Source: Loktanella sp. UBA3435 (GTDB lineage: Bacteria > Pseudomonadota > Alphaproteobacteria > Rhodobacterales > Rhodobacteraceae). From it: a stretch of DNA of 16,009 nucleotides. The notes below the pieces were generated by a model. It had not been told where the DNA came from and did no database searches. It worked only from the letters and a program-made list of their open reading frames with translations. The translations under genes and the position numbers were made by a program. The first letter of the stretch is position 1. Each line of letters opens with the position of its first letter. Shown here piece by piece: positions 1 to 7,020 of this stretch. The stretch lies in the NCBI GenBank assembly GCA_002378665.1, contig DFSO01000066.1, positions 1 through 16,009 of the forward strand, written 5' to 3'.

Positions 1-306
1 GGCAACGGTTGGGATCAGCTTTTTGGCCATCAAGGCAATGACCTTTTGGTTGGCGGCACTGGCAGCGACGACTTCATCTTTCGCGATGGCGACGGGAACG
101 ACACGATCCGCGACTTTGACGCGAACAACAACGCGGAAGATATTATCTTGCGTGGCGTGACAGGGATCACAAGCTTTGCTGACCTGAGCGCCAACCACAT
201 GTCGCAAGTCGGGACCAGCGTGGTGATCGAGGATGGCGCAGGCCTGACGATCACGCTACTCAACGTCGACATCGCCGACTTGGGGGCGGGTGACTTTATT
301 TTCTAA
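1..306 (+). CDS. RTX-type Ca-binding protein, C-terminal part (5' end outside window)
   Basis: The frame is open from base 1 to a TAA at 304-306, so only the C-terminus is present. The first residues are RTX nonapeptides (GNGWDQLF, GHQGNDLLV, then GGTGSDDFIF), which in this family form a Ca2+-binding beta-roll. They are followed by a module of about 75 residues: xDFDA..., EDIILRGVT, ITSFADL, NHMSQ, VVIEDGAGLTI, ending in DFIF. The same module closes the next two genes (1662 and 2717), so this is the first of three tandem paralogues. A hydrophobic aromatic C-terminus after an RTX block is typical of proteins exported by type I secretion; that export is inferred, and no transporter is in the window. 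No ligand or enzymatic domain is visible in the part present. Confidence 0.85.
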   Translation, partial: GNGWDQLFGHQGNDLLVGGTGSDDFIFRDGDGNDTIRDFDANNNAEDIILRGVTGITSFADLSANHMSQVGTSVVIEDGAGLTITLLNVDIADLGAGDFIF

Positions 307-311
307 ACATC

Positions 312-348
312 AACGGGGCGCTGGAAACATTCAATGCAGCGTCCCGTT
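312..348 (+). terminator. Hairpin terminator after the first RTX gene
   Basis: AACGGGGCGCTG (312-323) pairs with CAGCGTCCCGTT (337-348), 12 pairs with one G·U, leaving a 13-nt loop. A short T-rich tail (ccattttt) follows. It starts six bases after the stop codon at 306, so it probably ends the upstream RTX transcript. The tail is weak, which limits confidence. Confidence 0.55.
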
Positions 349-525
349 TACCATTTTTCAACGACACCTATGTTCTAGCAATTTACCATTTGAGCGATTT
401 CGGCGCGCAGACACAATCAATTTTTGCACTCTCGGAGATTACAAGATGACCATGTTTTTTCACGCATTTAGGAATTTCATTTCCCTTTATGACCTACCAA
501 ATTTATTGACCTTTATTGCTGAACA

Positions 526-545
526 CCCCGTTCAGGTCGGGGAGG
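526..545 (+). promoter_or_regulatory. Strong Shine-Dalgarno partly held in a small hairpin
   Basis: GGGGAGG (539-545) is an excellent Shine-Dalgarno seven bases before the ATG at 553, and it decides the start of the second RTX gene. CCCCG (526-530) can pair with CGGGG (538-542) around a 7-nt loop and would cover part of it. The Shine-Dalgarno assignment is firm; any regulatory role of the hairpin is speculative. Confidence 0.5.
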
Positions 546-552
546 CCAACAC

Positions 553-1662
553 ATGGCCGCAGATAGTGCGGCACGTTTAATGGATTAGAAGTCAACATAG
601 AGTTATACGTCTACGACCCGACCTACACCGCAATCGAAGGCGCAAACTATTTGGCGGGTGGCCAGCTTGAGGCCTTCTATCTTTCTGTCGATGGTGTCTT
701 TGGCCACAGTAGTGCTTCTTTTGGACCTTACTTGCCAGTCGAATCCCTGCTTGCGCTTGTCGAGGCGGAGCGATCAGGCAGCGACCCATTGGCCTTTGAG
801 AATTTTATAATGGGGCAAGACTTGGACTTGAGCTTGTTCCCCGTTGGCGAAAACTACTGGCATGGTGTCACATGGGGCGATAGCGCGGAATTTAACCTAT
901 TGGGCAATGACGATATCGGGCTGACAAACCGCGACGACACCTTCTTTGCTGGGGACGGCAATGACAGTATCTATGGCAACGACGGTGACGATCATTTGGA
1001 CGGTGGCGCTGGGAATGACACTTTGCGGGGCAGCAACGGAGACGACAACTTAATGGGCAGCGGAGGCGATGATATCCTGTCTGGAAATGTTGGAGACGAC
1101 ACCTTGGGGGGGAGGAAATGGCCATGACAGGCTGTATGGTGGCCGCCAGAATGACATACTCTACGGCGGCAATGGCGATGACGGGTTGTTCGGCGATAGC
1201 GGCGCTGATCGAATCTATGGGGGGCGTGGTGACGAAAACATTGCTGGCGGCGCCGGCCGTGATCGCATTTTCGGTGGTGACGGGGATGACCGGCTTTCGG
1301 GTGGGTCGGATCGTGACAGGATATTTACTGGTGAAGGTGTTGATTTTATTTATGGCGGCGGCGGTTTTGACCAAATTGTCGTGGGCGCTGGTCGTTCAAC
1401 TCTGACTGGCGGCAAGGGCGCAGATGACTTTATCTTTATCGATGGAATCGGAAGCCATACTATCGTTGACTTTGAGGCGGGCCGGGCGTCAGAAGATATC
1501 ATTTTACGCCGTGTGACCGAGATTACGTCCTATGATGATCTGGTCACAAACCATATGACCCAAGACGGCGCTGATGTTGTGATTGACGACGGTGCTGGGC
1601 TAACAATCAGGCTGCGGAACGTGTCGCTGTCGGCGCTGAATGCCGAAGACTTCATCTTTTAA
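553..1662 (+). pseudogene. Second tandem RTX Ca-binding protein, two frameshifts
   Basis: An ATG at 553 behind GGGGAGG opens a short frame (MAADSAARLMD, stop at 586-588). The long coding frame (FNGLEVNIELYVYDPT...) begins one frame away at about 576 and has no start codon before TTG 651, so a frameshift near 570-577 is likely. That frame runs through about 115 residues of unrecognised N-terminal domain, then RTX nonapeptides (AGDGNDSIY, GNDGDDHLD, GGAGNDTLR and so on), and is lost at a run of seven G (1106-1112). Dropping one G restores GNVGDDTLG-GGNGHDRLY with exact nine-residue phase and carries the frame to the TAA at 1660-1662. About 18 nonapeptides are followed by the same C-terminal module as the first gene (EDIILRRVT, ITSYDDL, DFIF). 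If intact it would be a roughly 365-residue secreted Ca-binding protein. True decay, phase variation or sequence error cannot be told apart here. Confidence 0.75.
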
Positions 1663-1737
1663 GGGGCGACACGCCACATACTTTTTTGCGTCCGCCTCGT
1701 GAAGATCGGCCGCGCTTTTCAATTGAAGGATACTTCC

Positions 1738-2717
1738 ATGATGACTCGTTTGGGCACTACCTTAGACAAGGTTTCACTGACCGATACCAGCCCTAGCCTG
1801 ATAAGCAGAATATATCTTGGGCCGGATGATAACGTCTTTGAGGATGCAATGATGGCTCTTCGATTTTCGGAGGGGGCGGAGATGACGTCATATACGGGAA
1901 CGGCGGTAACGATTGGATTTCTGGCGTCCGAGGGACCAATTCTCTGTACGGGGGAACGGGCCAAGACGGTATTATTGGCGGTTCGGGGTATGACCTTATC
2001 TACGGTCAAAGTGGCGATGATAGTATCAGCAACCGTGGTGGCGACGATCTTGTTTTTGGCGGCTTTGGAGCCGACAGGATCAGAGGTGCTACGGGGAATG
2101 AGCTGGTCTATGGCGGAGATGGCAATGACTCAATCAACGGCCACTTGGGTCTGGACGTTTTGTTTGGCGGGAGTGGGGACGACTCCATCCAAGGGTCAAG
2201 TGGACGCGATATCCTTTATGGCGGCGTCGGGGGGGACACTGTTTCAGGCGGGAATGGGCGCGATAGGGTGTTTGGCGGCCACGGCAATGATTTTATAACA
2301 GGCGCACGCGATAGCGACACGGTCATGGGCGGGCTTGGCGACGATTATGTCGGGGGCGGATCGCACCGTGACTGGCTCTTTGGTGGGGATGGAAACGACA
2401 CCTTAGCTGGCTCAGGCGGCTTTGACCTACTCTTTGGGGGGCGTGGTAGTAACATCCTGACAGGTGGGATAGGCGCCGATGACTTTGTCTTTTCCGACCT
2501 CAGCCAATCCAATATTATTACCGACTTCGAAGCAGGGCGTGGATCCGAAGACATCATTCTGCGTAAGGTCACTGCGATTACATCCTACGCGGATTTGATG
2601 GAAAACCATATTCGGCAAGACGGATCAGATGTGGTAATTGAAACAGATGAAGGGCTGCTCATTCGGTTGAACGAAACCGATTTGGCAGACCTGACAGAGG
2701 ACAACTTCTTGTTCTAG
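1738..2717 (+). pseudogene. Third tandem RTX Ca-binding protein, one frameshift
   Basis: The start is ATG 1738 (or 1741), with AAGGA at 1726-1730 seven bases upstream. The first frame reads MMTRLGTTLDKVSLTDTSPS... to DDNVF near 1838, then loses RTX character. A different frame, blocked upstream by a TGA at 1839-1841, takes over at 1842 with NDGSSIF, GGGGDDVIY, GNGGNDWIS and continues without a stop to the TAG at 2715-2717. Losing two bases, or gaining one, near 1840 restores a continuous nonapeptide register. More than 20 nonapeptides follow in perfect nine-residue spacing, then the shared C-terminal module (TDFEAGRGSEDIILRKV, ITSYADL, VVIE, NFLF). It lacks the N-terminal domain of the second gene, so it is almost all beta-roll plus secretion tail. 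The module is somewhat more diverged than in the other two copies. Confidence 0.75.
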
Positions 2718-2755
2718 CGGTTCGCAAAACACATTCAATGCTTTGGAGGCGCTTC

Positions 2756-2874
2756 AGGATGCAGTAAAACGCATCCTACGACCTTTGGCGGACCCATATA
2801 ACATATAAACGCAAAACGCCCCACAGTGACCTGTGAGGCGTTTCTGACTGTCGTAGGATGGGTTTTAACCCATC
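2756..2874. repeat. Nested inverted repeats between converging RTX and rpmD genes
   Basis: Three further inverted repeats surround the terminator. AGGATGC (2756-2762) pairs with GCATCCT (2771-2777). ATCCTACGAC (2773-2782) is the exact reverse complement of GTCGTAGGAT (2850-2859) and so brackets the terminator. GATGGGTT (2857-2864) pairs with AACCCATC (2867-2874), seven bases from the rpmD stop codon. Several folds exclude one another. No coding frame is apparent. Confidence 0.6.
2814..2843. terminator. Bidirectional terminator shared by rpmD operon and RTX genes
   Basis: AAACGCC-C-CACAG (2814-2826) pairs with CTGTG-A-GGCGTTT (2831-2843), 12 pairs with one C/A mismatch and a TGAC loop. On the minus strand the stem is followed by TTTTGCGTTT, which suits termination after rpmD. 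On the plus strand the T-tract after the stem is weaker. It lies between two converging transcription units. Confidence 0.75.
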
Positions 2875-2880
2875 GCGCGT

Positions 2881-3069
2881 TTAGCCTTTTTCTTCGATGA
2901 TCTCAACCATGTGAGAGATCTTGCGAACCATGCCGCGTACGGAAGGTGTGTCTTCCAATTCACGTGTACGGTTCATTTTGTTCAGGCCCAGACCGATCAG
3001 CGTTGCACGCTGGTCGGCAGGACGACGGATTGGCGAACCAACCTGCTTAACTACAATTGTTTTAGCCAT
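2881..3069 (-). CDS. rpmD: 50S ribosomal protein L30
   Basis: A 62-residue protein beginning MAKTIVVKQVGSPIRRP and containing LIGLGLNKMNRTRELEDT and VRGMVRKISHMVEI, the standard short bacterial L30 of the large subunit. Its start lies 12 bases after the rpsE stop, so it is cotranscribed. It is the last gene of this block: in the usual spc order rplO and secY come next, but here a terminator and the RTX genes follow. Confidence 0.97.
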   Translation of the reverse strand: MAKTIVVKQVGSPIRRPADQRATLIGLGLNKMNRTRELEDTPSVRGMVRKISHMVEIIEEKG

Positions 3070-3081
3070 GATATCGGTTCC

Positions 3082-3666
3082 TTACGCTTCTGCGGCTTCT
3101 GGAGCGGCGTCTGCTGCTTTGGTGTCGTCCTTGCGGAGAATTTCAGCAACTTTCTTACCACGACGCTGTGCGACGTTGCGTGGTGACTGACCCTTTGCAA
3201 GGCCATCCATTGTCGCGCGGATCATGTTGTATGGGTTCGAAGAACCGATGGACTTGGACACAACGTCCTGAACACCGAGCATTTCGAATACAGCACGCAT
3301 TGGACCACCGGCGATGATACCAGTACCAGCAACCGCTGTACGCATGACGATGCGACCAGCGCCGTGACGGCCCTCGACATCGTGGTGCAATGTGCGGCCG
3401 TCTTTCAACGCAACACGGATCATCTGACGCTTCGCTTGCTCAGTGGCTTTACGGATTGCTTCAGGAACTTCCTTCGCTTTACCCTTACCAAAGCCGACCC
3501 GGCCTTTTTGGTCGCCAACGACGACGAGTGCTGCAAAACCAAAGCGCTTACCGCCTTTTACAGTTTTGGAAACACGGTTGATTGCGACCAAGCGGTCAGC
3601 AAACTCTGGTGTTGCTTCTTCACGAGGGCGACGGTTGCCACCCCGGTTGTTATCACGTTCTGCCAT
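3082..3666 (-). CDS. rpsE: 30S ribosomal protein S5
   Basis: A 194-residue S5. The N-terminal RNA-binding part has FADRLVAINRVSKTVKGGKRFGF and VVVGDQKGRVGFGKGKAKEVPEAI. The C-terminal part has GTGIIAGGPMRAVFEMLGV and SSNPYNMIRATMDGL. An Ala- and acid-rich tail (KDDTKAADAAPEAAEA) makes it longer than the roughly 167-residue E. coli protein, as is usual in alphaproteobacteria. The ATG at 3666 follows AAAGGA. S5 acts in decoding fidelity and 30S assembly. An unusually long 139-base spacer with hairpins separates it from rplR upstream. Confidence 0.97.
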   Translation of the reverse strand: MAERDNNRGGNRRPREEATPEFADRLVAINRVSKTVKGGKRFGFAALVVVGDQKGRVGFGKGKAKEVPEAIRKATEQAKRQMIRVALKDGRTLHHDVEGRHGAGRIVMRTAVAGTGIIAGGPMRAVFEMLGVQDVVSKSIGSSNPYNMIRATMDGLAKGQSPRNVAQRRGKKVAEILRKDDTKAADAAPEAAEA

Positions 3667-3805
3667 TGTTGGCGTCCTTTAATTCTTTGGCTTTCGCCGT
3701 ATGTCACAATCCAAGTGGCGCATCGCCCCGGATCATCGAAGATGCGCTAGGCGCGCATCCTGCATTTGGTCGGTAGGGTGCGCAGAGACGCGCACCCCGC
3801 CTTTT
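3667..3805 (-). other. Structured spacer between rplR and rpsE
   Basis: Neighbouring genes in this block are mostly 2-22 bases apart, but this spacer is 139 bases. It contains GGGTGCGC (3776-3783) pairing with GCGCACCC (3790-3797) across a 6-nt loop, and GATGCGC (3741-3747) pairing with GCGCATC (3753-3759). The first hairpin is followed by six T only on the plus strand (3802-3807, touching the rplR stop), so as a classic terminator it faces against the operon. No open frame was recognised. It could be a processing or pause element, or a small repeat insertion. Confidence 0.6.
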
Positions 3806-4171
3806 TTAGATCTTCAGACCTGCTTCACGCGCTGCGTCGGCTACTGCCTTCACTTTGCCGTGGAACAAGAAACCACCACGGTCGAAGAATGCCTGCTCGA
3901 CGCCTGCTTTTTTCGCTCGTTCTGCAATTGCAGCGCCCACGATTTTCGCAGCTTCGATGTTGCATTTCCCGACAACGCCCAGTGCTTTCTCCAATGTAGA
4001 AGCGGACGCGAGTGTCACGCCGTTTACATCGTCGATCAGCTGGACGCTGATGTTTTTGTTTGAACGGTGAACGGACAGGCGCGGACGCCCGATGTTCGCT
4101 GTTACTTTGCGAAGTTTGTTCCGGACGCGCATGCGGCGCTTCAGAAACAGTGTTCTTTTGCTGTTTGCCAT
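3806..4171 (-). CDS. rplR: 50S ribosomal protein L18
   Basis: A 121-residue L18, the 5S-rRNA-binding protein of the central protuberance. Recognisable parts are RRMRVRNKLRK near the start, GRPRLSVHRSNKNISVQLIDD, and the C-terminal FDRGGFLFHGKVKAVADAAREAGL. The start lies 11 bases after the rplF stop, in the normal spc order. The downstream side is unusual because of the long structured spacer before rpsE. Confidence 0.97.
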   Translation of the reverse strand: MANSKRTLFLKRRMRVRNKLRKVTANIGRPRLSVHRSNKNISVQLIDDVNGVTLASASTLEKALGVVGKCNIEAAKIVGAAIAERAKKAGVEQAFFDRGGFLFHGKVKAVADAAREAGLKI

Positions 4172-4182
4172 TGTCTGCGTCC

Positions 4183-4716
4183 TTACTTCTTCTTGCCTTC
4201 TTTGCGGAAGATAAACTCGCCTTTATACTTGATACCCTTGCCTTTATACGGCTCGGGCTTACGCCATTCGCGGATGTTAGCCGCGACCTGACCTACAAGC
4301 TGCTGGTCGATACCTTCCACGATGACTTCGGTCTGCTTCGGGGTTGTGACTGTCACACCCTCTGGCACATCGAAGTTGACTTCGTGGCTGTAACCAAGCT
4401 GCAGTTTCAGGACGTTGCCCTGAGCTGCGGCACGATAACCCACACCGTTGATTTCAAGTTCTTTCTTGAAGCCTTCGGTGACGCCAGTGGCCAAGTTTGC
4501 AACCATAGTGCGGCTCATGCCCCACTGCTGGCGTGCGCGCTTAGAAGAGCCACGTGGCATGATGGATACCGACTGACCATCAACAGTGATGGTCACGTCG
4601 TCTGTTGCTTTGAAAGTACGAGTGCCCTTAGGCCCTTTTACTTCAATGGTTTGACCTGAAACAGTTGCCGAAACACCTGCTGGCAGCTCAACCGATTTTT
4701 TACCGATACGAGACAT
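4183..4716 (-). CDS. rplF: 50S ribosomal protein L6
   Basis: A 177-residue L6 with the two-lobed family layout. It begins MSRIGKKSVELPAGV, has VKGPKGTRTF in the first lobe, NGVGYRAAAQGNVLKLQLGYSH in the middle, and ends with REWRKPEPYKGKGIKYKGEFI and a Lys-rich tail. The rRNA-contacting signature PEPYKGKGI is intact. The gene sits between rpsH and rplR with 12- and 11-base spacers. L6 binds 23S rRNA near the sarcin-ricin loop. Confidence 0.97.
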   Translation of the reverse strand: MSRIGKKSVELPAGVSATVSGQTIEVKGPKGTRTFKATDDVTITVDGQSVSIMPRGSSKRARQQWGMSRTMVANLATGVTEGFKKELEINGVGYRAAAQGNVLKLQLGYSHEVNFDVPEGVTVTTPKQTEVIVEGIDQQLVGQVAANIREWRKPEPYKGKGIKYKGEFIFRKEGKKK

Positions 4717-4728
4717 GTCTATGGCTCC

Positions 4729-5121
4729 TTAGAATACAGTGCAGAGCACTTCGCCGCCAACATTGGCCGCCCGTGCGTTTGCATCCGACATCACACCTTT
4801 AGAGGTGGAGACAATCGACACACCCAGGCCCTGACGGACGACTGGGATGTCATTTGGACCCATGTAAACGCGGCGGCCAGGTTTAGAAACCCGCTTCACT
4901 TCGCGAATGACAGGAGTGCCTTCGTAGTACTTGAGGCTGATCTCAAGAGCCGGGTGACCGTCAATGCCGGTCTTTGGCTCGTAGCCGCGAATGTAGCCTT
5001 CGTCGAGCAGCACGTCCAAGACCCATGCACGCAGCTTGGAAGCTGGTGTCATGACTGTTGGCTTGCCACGCATTTGGCTGTTGCGTATACGTGTCAGCAT
5101 ATCACCGATAGGATCGTTCAT
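4729..5121 (-). CDS. rpsH: 30S ribosomal protein S8
   Basis: A 130-residue S8 beginning MNDPIGDMLTRIRNSQM, with RVSKPGRRVYMG and the C-terminal rRNA-binding part GLGVSIVSTSKGVMSDANAR followed by GGEVLCTVF. All are standard for primary 16S-binding S8. In E. coli S8 also represses the spc operon by binding its mRNA near rplE; whether that holds here is not shown by the sequence. It lies 12 bases from rpsN and from rplF. Confidence 0.97.
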   Translation of the reverse strand: MNDPIGDMLTRIRNSQMRGKPTVMTPASKLRAWVLDVLLDEGYIRGYEPKTGIDGHPALEISLKYYEGTPVIREVKRVSKPGRRVYMGPNDIPVVRQGLGVSIVSTSKGVMSDANARAANVGGEVLCTVF

Positions 5122-5133
5122 CTTATATGCTCC

Positions 5134-5439
5134 TTACCAGCTTGACTTGACCATACCGGGAATTTCGCCATTGGAACCGAGGTCCCGCAGCGCGATCCGG
5201 CTGATCTTGAGTTTGCGGTAGTAGGCGTGTGGACGCCCAGTCAACTGGCAACGGTTGTGCAGACGCACAGCAGAAGAGTTACGTGGCAGCTTTGCGAGTT
5301 CCAAAGTTGCTTTGAAGCGCTCTTCTACAGGCTTCTCTTTGTCGTTGATTATTGCCTTCAAAGCAGCGCGCTTAGTCGCATACTGCTTCACCAGCTTCTC
5401 ACGCTTCACTTCGCGTGCGATCATGGATTTCTTAGCCAT
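5134..5439 (-). CDS. rpsN: 30S ribosomal protein S14 (long form, no zinc site)
   Basis: A 101-residue S14 beginning MAKKSMIAREVKREKLVKQY. The C-terminus has RLHNRCQLTGRPHAYYRKLKI and IPGMVKSSW. The two CxxC pairs of zinc-binding S14 are absent; this is the longer zinc-independent type found in proteobacteria. A purine-rich GGGAGAG Shine-Dalgarno precedes the ATG. It lies between rplE and rpsH, as in the canonical operon. Confidence 0.97.
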   Translation of the reverse strand: MAKKSMIAREVKREKLVKQYATKRAALKAIINDKEKPVEERFKATLELAKLPRNSSAVRLHNRCQLTGRPHAYYRKLKISRIALRDLGSNGEIPGMVKSSW

Positions 5440-5460
5440 ATCTAATTCTCTCCCTACCGC

Positions 5461-6024
5461 TTAGCTGTTGAAAGGCATGTTGAAGTTCTTCAACAGGCTC
5501 TTTGCTTCAGCGTCGGTTTTGGCGGTGGTACAGATGACGATGTCCATGCCCCAGTTCTCATCGATCTTGTCGAAGTTGATCTCGGGGAACACCAGGTGCT
5601 CTTTGAGGCCAGTAGCGTAGTTGCCACGACCGTCGAAGGATTTACCAGATACGCCGCGGAAGTCGCGGATACGAGGCATTGCAACTGTGATCAGACGGTC
5701 AAGGAATTCATACATCTTGTCACCACGAAGTGTAACCTTCGCACCAAGAGGCATGTCTTCACGAACGCGGAAACCAGCGATGGATTTCTTCGCAACAGTC
5801 GTCAAAGCCTTTTGGCCGGCGATTGTTGAGAGATCTTCCTGTGCGGATTTCGCTTTCTTGCTGTCACGGACAGCTTCTGCGCCACACCCAATGTTCAGAA
5901 CAATCTTGTCCAAACGTGGGATCTGCATTTCGTTCTTATAGCCGAATTCTTCTTTCAAAGCAGCGCGAATTTTCGCGATGTATTCAGCCTTCAGACGCGG
6001 GGTGTATGTTGCGTTATCAAGCAT
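5461..6024 (-). CDS. rplE: 50S ribosomal protein L5
   Basis: A 187-residue L5, a 5S-rRNA-binding protein of the central protuberance. It has PRLDKIVLNIGCGAEAV, QKALTTVAKKSIAGFRVRE and GAKVTLRG in the N-terminal half, and PRIRDFRGV and HLVFPEINFDKI in the C-terminal half. The start codon shares its A with the last base of the rplX stop (TAATG), so translation of the two is probably coupled. Confidence 0.97.
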   Translation of the reverse strand: MLDNATYTPRLKAEYIAKIRAALKEEFGYKNEMQIPRLDKIVLNIGCGAEAVRDSKKAKSAQEDLSTIAGQKALTTVAKKSIAGFRVREDMPLGAKVTLRGDKMYEFLDRLITVAMPRIRDFRGVSGKSFDGRGNYATGLKEHLVFPEINFDKIDENWGMDIVICTTAKTDAEAKSLLKNFNMPFNS

Positions 6025-6329
6025 TAGATCGCATCCCCTGTTGTCTTAGAAAAACGAACCTTGTTGTCGCCATCCATACGGAAACCGACGCGGGTTGCTT
6101 TACCATTTGCATCTACAGCAGCCAGATTGGACAGTTGGATCGGCATCGCCTTTGGCGTACGACCACCCTGAGAATTCTGGGATTGCTTCACGTGGCGCAC
6201 GGCCATGTTGACACCTTCAACAACAGCTTTACCAGCTTTTGGATCAATCGATTTGATCTCGCCTTTTGCGCCTTTGTCCTTGCCAGCAAGAACGATGACT
6301 TTGTCACCCTTACGGAGTTTAGCAGCCAT
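6024..6329 (-). CDS. rplX: 50S ribosomal protein L24
   Basis: A 101-residue L24 with an N-terminal KOW motif (KLRKGDKVIVLAGKDKGAKG) and the family segment VEGVNMAVRHVKQSQNSQGG. L24 is an early 23S rRNA assembly protein. Its stop overlaps the rplE start by one base, and its start lies two bases after the rplN stop, a tightly packed cotranscribed run. Confidence 0.97.
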   Translation of the reverse strand: MAAKLRKGDKVIVLAGKDKGAKGEIKSIDPKAGKAVVEGVNMAVRHVKQSQNSQGGRTPKAMPIQLSNLAAVDANGKATRVGFRMDGDNKVRFSKTTGDAI

Positions 6330-6331
6330 AG

Positions 6332-6700
6332 TTACAGCACCTCCGGAGCAAGAGAGATAATTTTCATGAAGTTCTTCGCACGAAGCTCACGAACAACTGG
6401 TCCAAAGATACGTGTACCTACTGGCTCGTTGTTGTTGTTGAGGATCACGGCTGCATTGCTATCGAAGCGAATTGCTGTGCCGTCTTCGCGACGTACTTCT
6501 TTGGCAGTGCGAACGACAACGGCTTTACGCACGTCACCTTTCTTCACACGACCGCGAGGAATGGCTTCCTTCACCGAAACAACAATGATGTCTCCAACAC
6601 TGGCGTAACGACGGTGAGAACCACCCAGAACCTTGATGCACTGAACACGGCGAGCGCCGCTATTGTCAGCAACATCCAGATTGGTCTGCATCTGGATCAT
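6332..6700 (-). CDS. rplN: 50S ribosomal protein L14
   Basis: A 122-residue L14, the usual bacterial length. It begins MIQMQTNLDVADNSGARRVQ, has GGSHRRYASVGDIIVVSVKEA, and ends with RIFGPVVRELRAKNFMKIISLAPEVL. It lies 86 bases downstream of rpsQ, a longer spacer in line with its role as first gene of the classical spc operon; no clear promoter was identified there. Confidence 0.97.
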   Translation of the reverse strand: MIQMQTNLDVADNSGARRVQCIKVLGGSHRRYASVGDIIVVSVKEAIPRGRVKKGDVRKAVVVRTAKEVRREDGTAIRFDSNAAVILNNNNEPVGTRIFGPVVRELRAKNFMKIISLAPEVL

Positions 6701-6786
6701 TTGGTTTCCTTTTTTCGACCTACAGGGCTATCCCCGATTTCCGACCGGGCCCCTAGGGTTTCGATTAGTATTGAAAGTTGAAGCCC

Positions 6787-7017
6787 TTAGGAGGCAACAA
6801 GCTCCCAACGTTTCGTTTTTGAACGTGGCGCACATTCGATGATGCGAACTTGATCGCCCACCTTGCATGCGTTTAGCTCGTCGTGCGCCCGATATTTCTT
6901 GGACTTACGAATTGTTTTCTGAAGCAATGGGTGCTTGTAGCGACGCTCAACAGATACTGTGATCGTCTGCTCGTTTTGGTTGCTTGTGACAACACCAGTC
7001 AGGATACGCTTAGGCAT
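6787..7017 (-). CDS. rpsQ: 30S ribosomal protein S17
   Basis: A 76-residue S17 beginning MPKRILTGVVTSNQNEQTI, with the OB-fold family signature VERRYKHPLLQKTIRKSKKY and GDQVRIIECAPRSKTKRW. It begins three bases after the rpmC stop and binds 16S rRNA early in 30S assembly. In the classical arrangement it is the last gene of S10; here it is the second gene of the separated block. Confidence 0.97.
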   Translation of the reverse strand: MPKRILTGVVTSNQNEQTITVSVERRYKHPLLQKTIRKSKKYRAHDELNACKVGDQVRIIECAPRSKTKRWELVAS

Positions 7018-7020
7018 TGG

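Noticed and set aside
290..580. Plus-strand open frame of 96 codons between the first two RTX genes
   Set aside because: It overlaps the end of the first RTX gene, has no good ribosome binding site, shows no family resemblance, and spans the terminator hairpin at 312-348.
892..1374. Long minus-strand frame antisense to the second RTX gene, rich in Ile, Thr, Val and Ala
   Set aside because: This composition is the mirror of repetitive GGxGxD codons; it has no independent start signal.
1663..1690. Possible terminator after the second RTX gene (GGCG ACA CGCC then T6)
   Set aside because: The stem is only four pairs and the T-tract starts six bases after it, too weak to call.
1842..2298. Plus-strand frame continuing from 1699 with hydrophobic stretches that look like TM segments
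   Set aside because: It is the wrong frame of the RTX repeats; the true repeat register is in the neighbouring frame to 2717.
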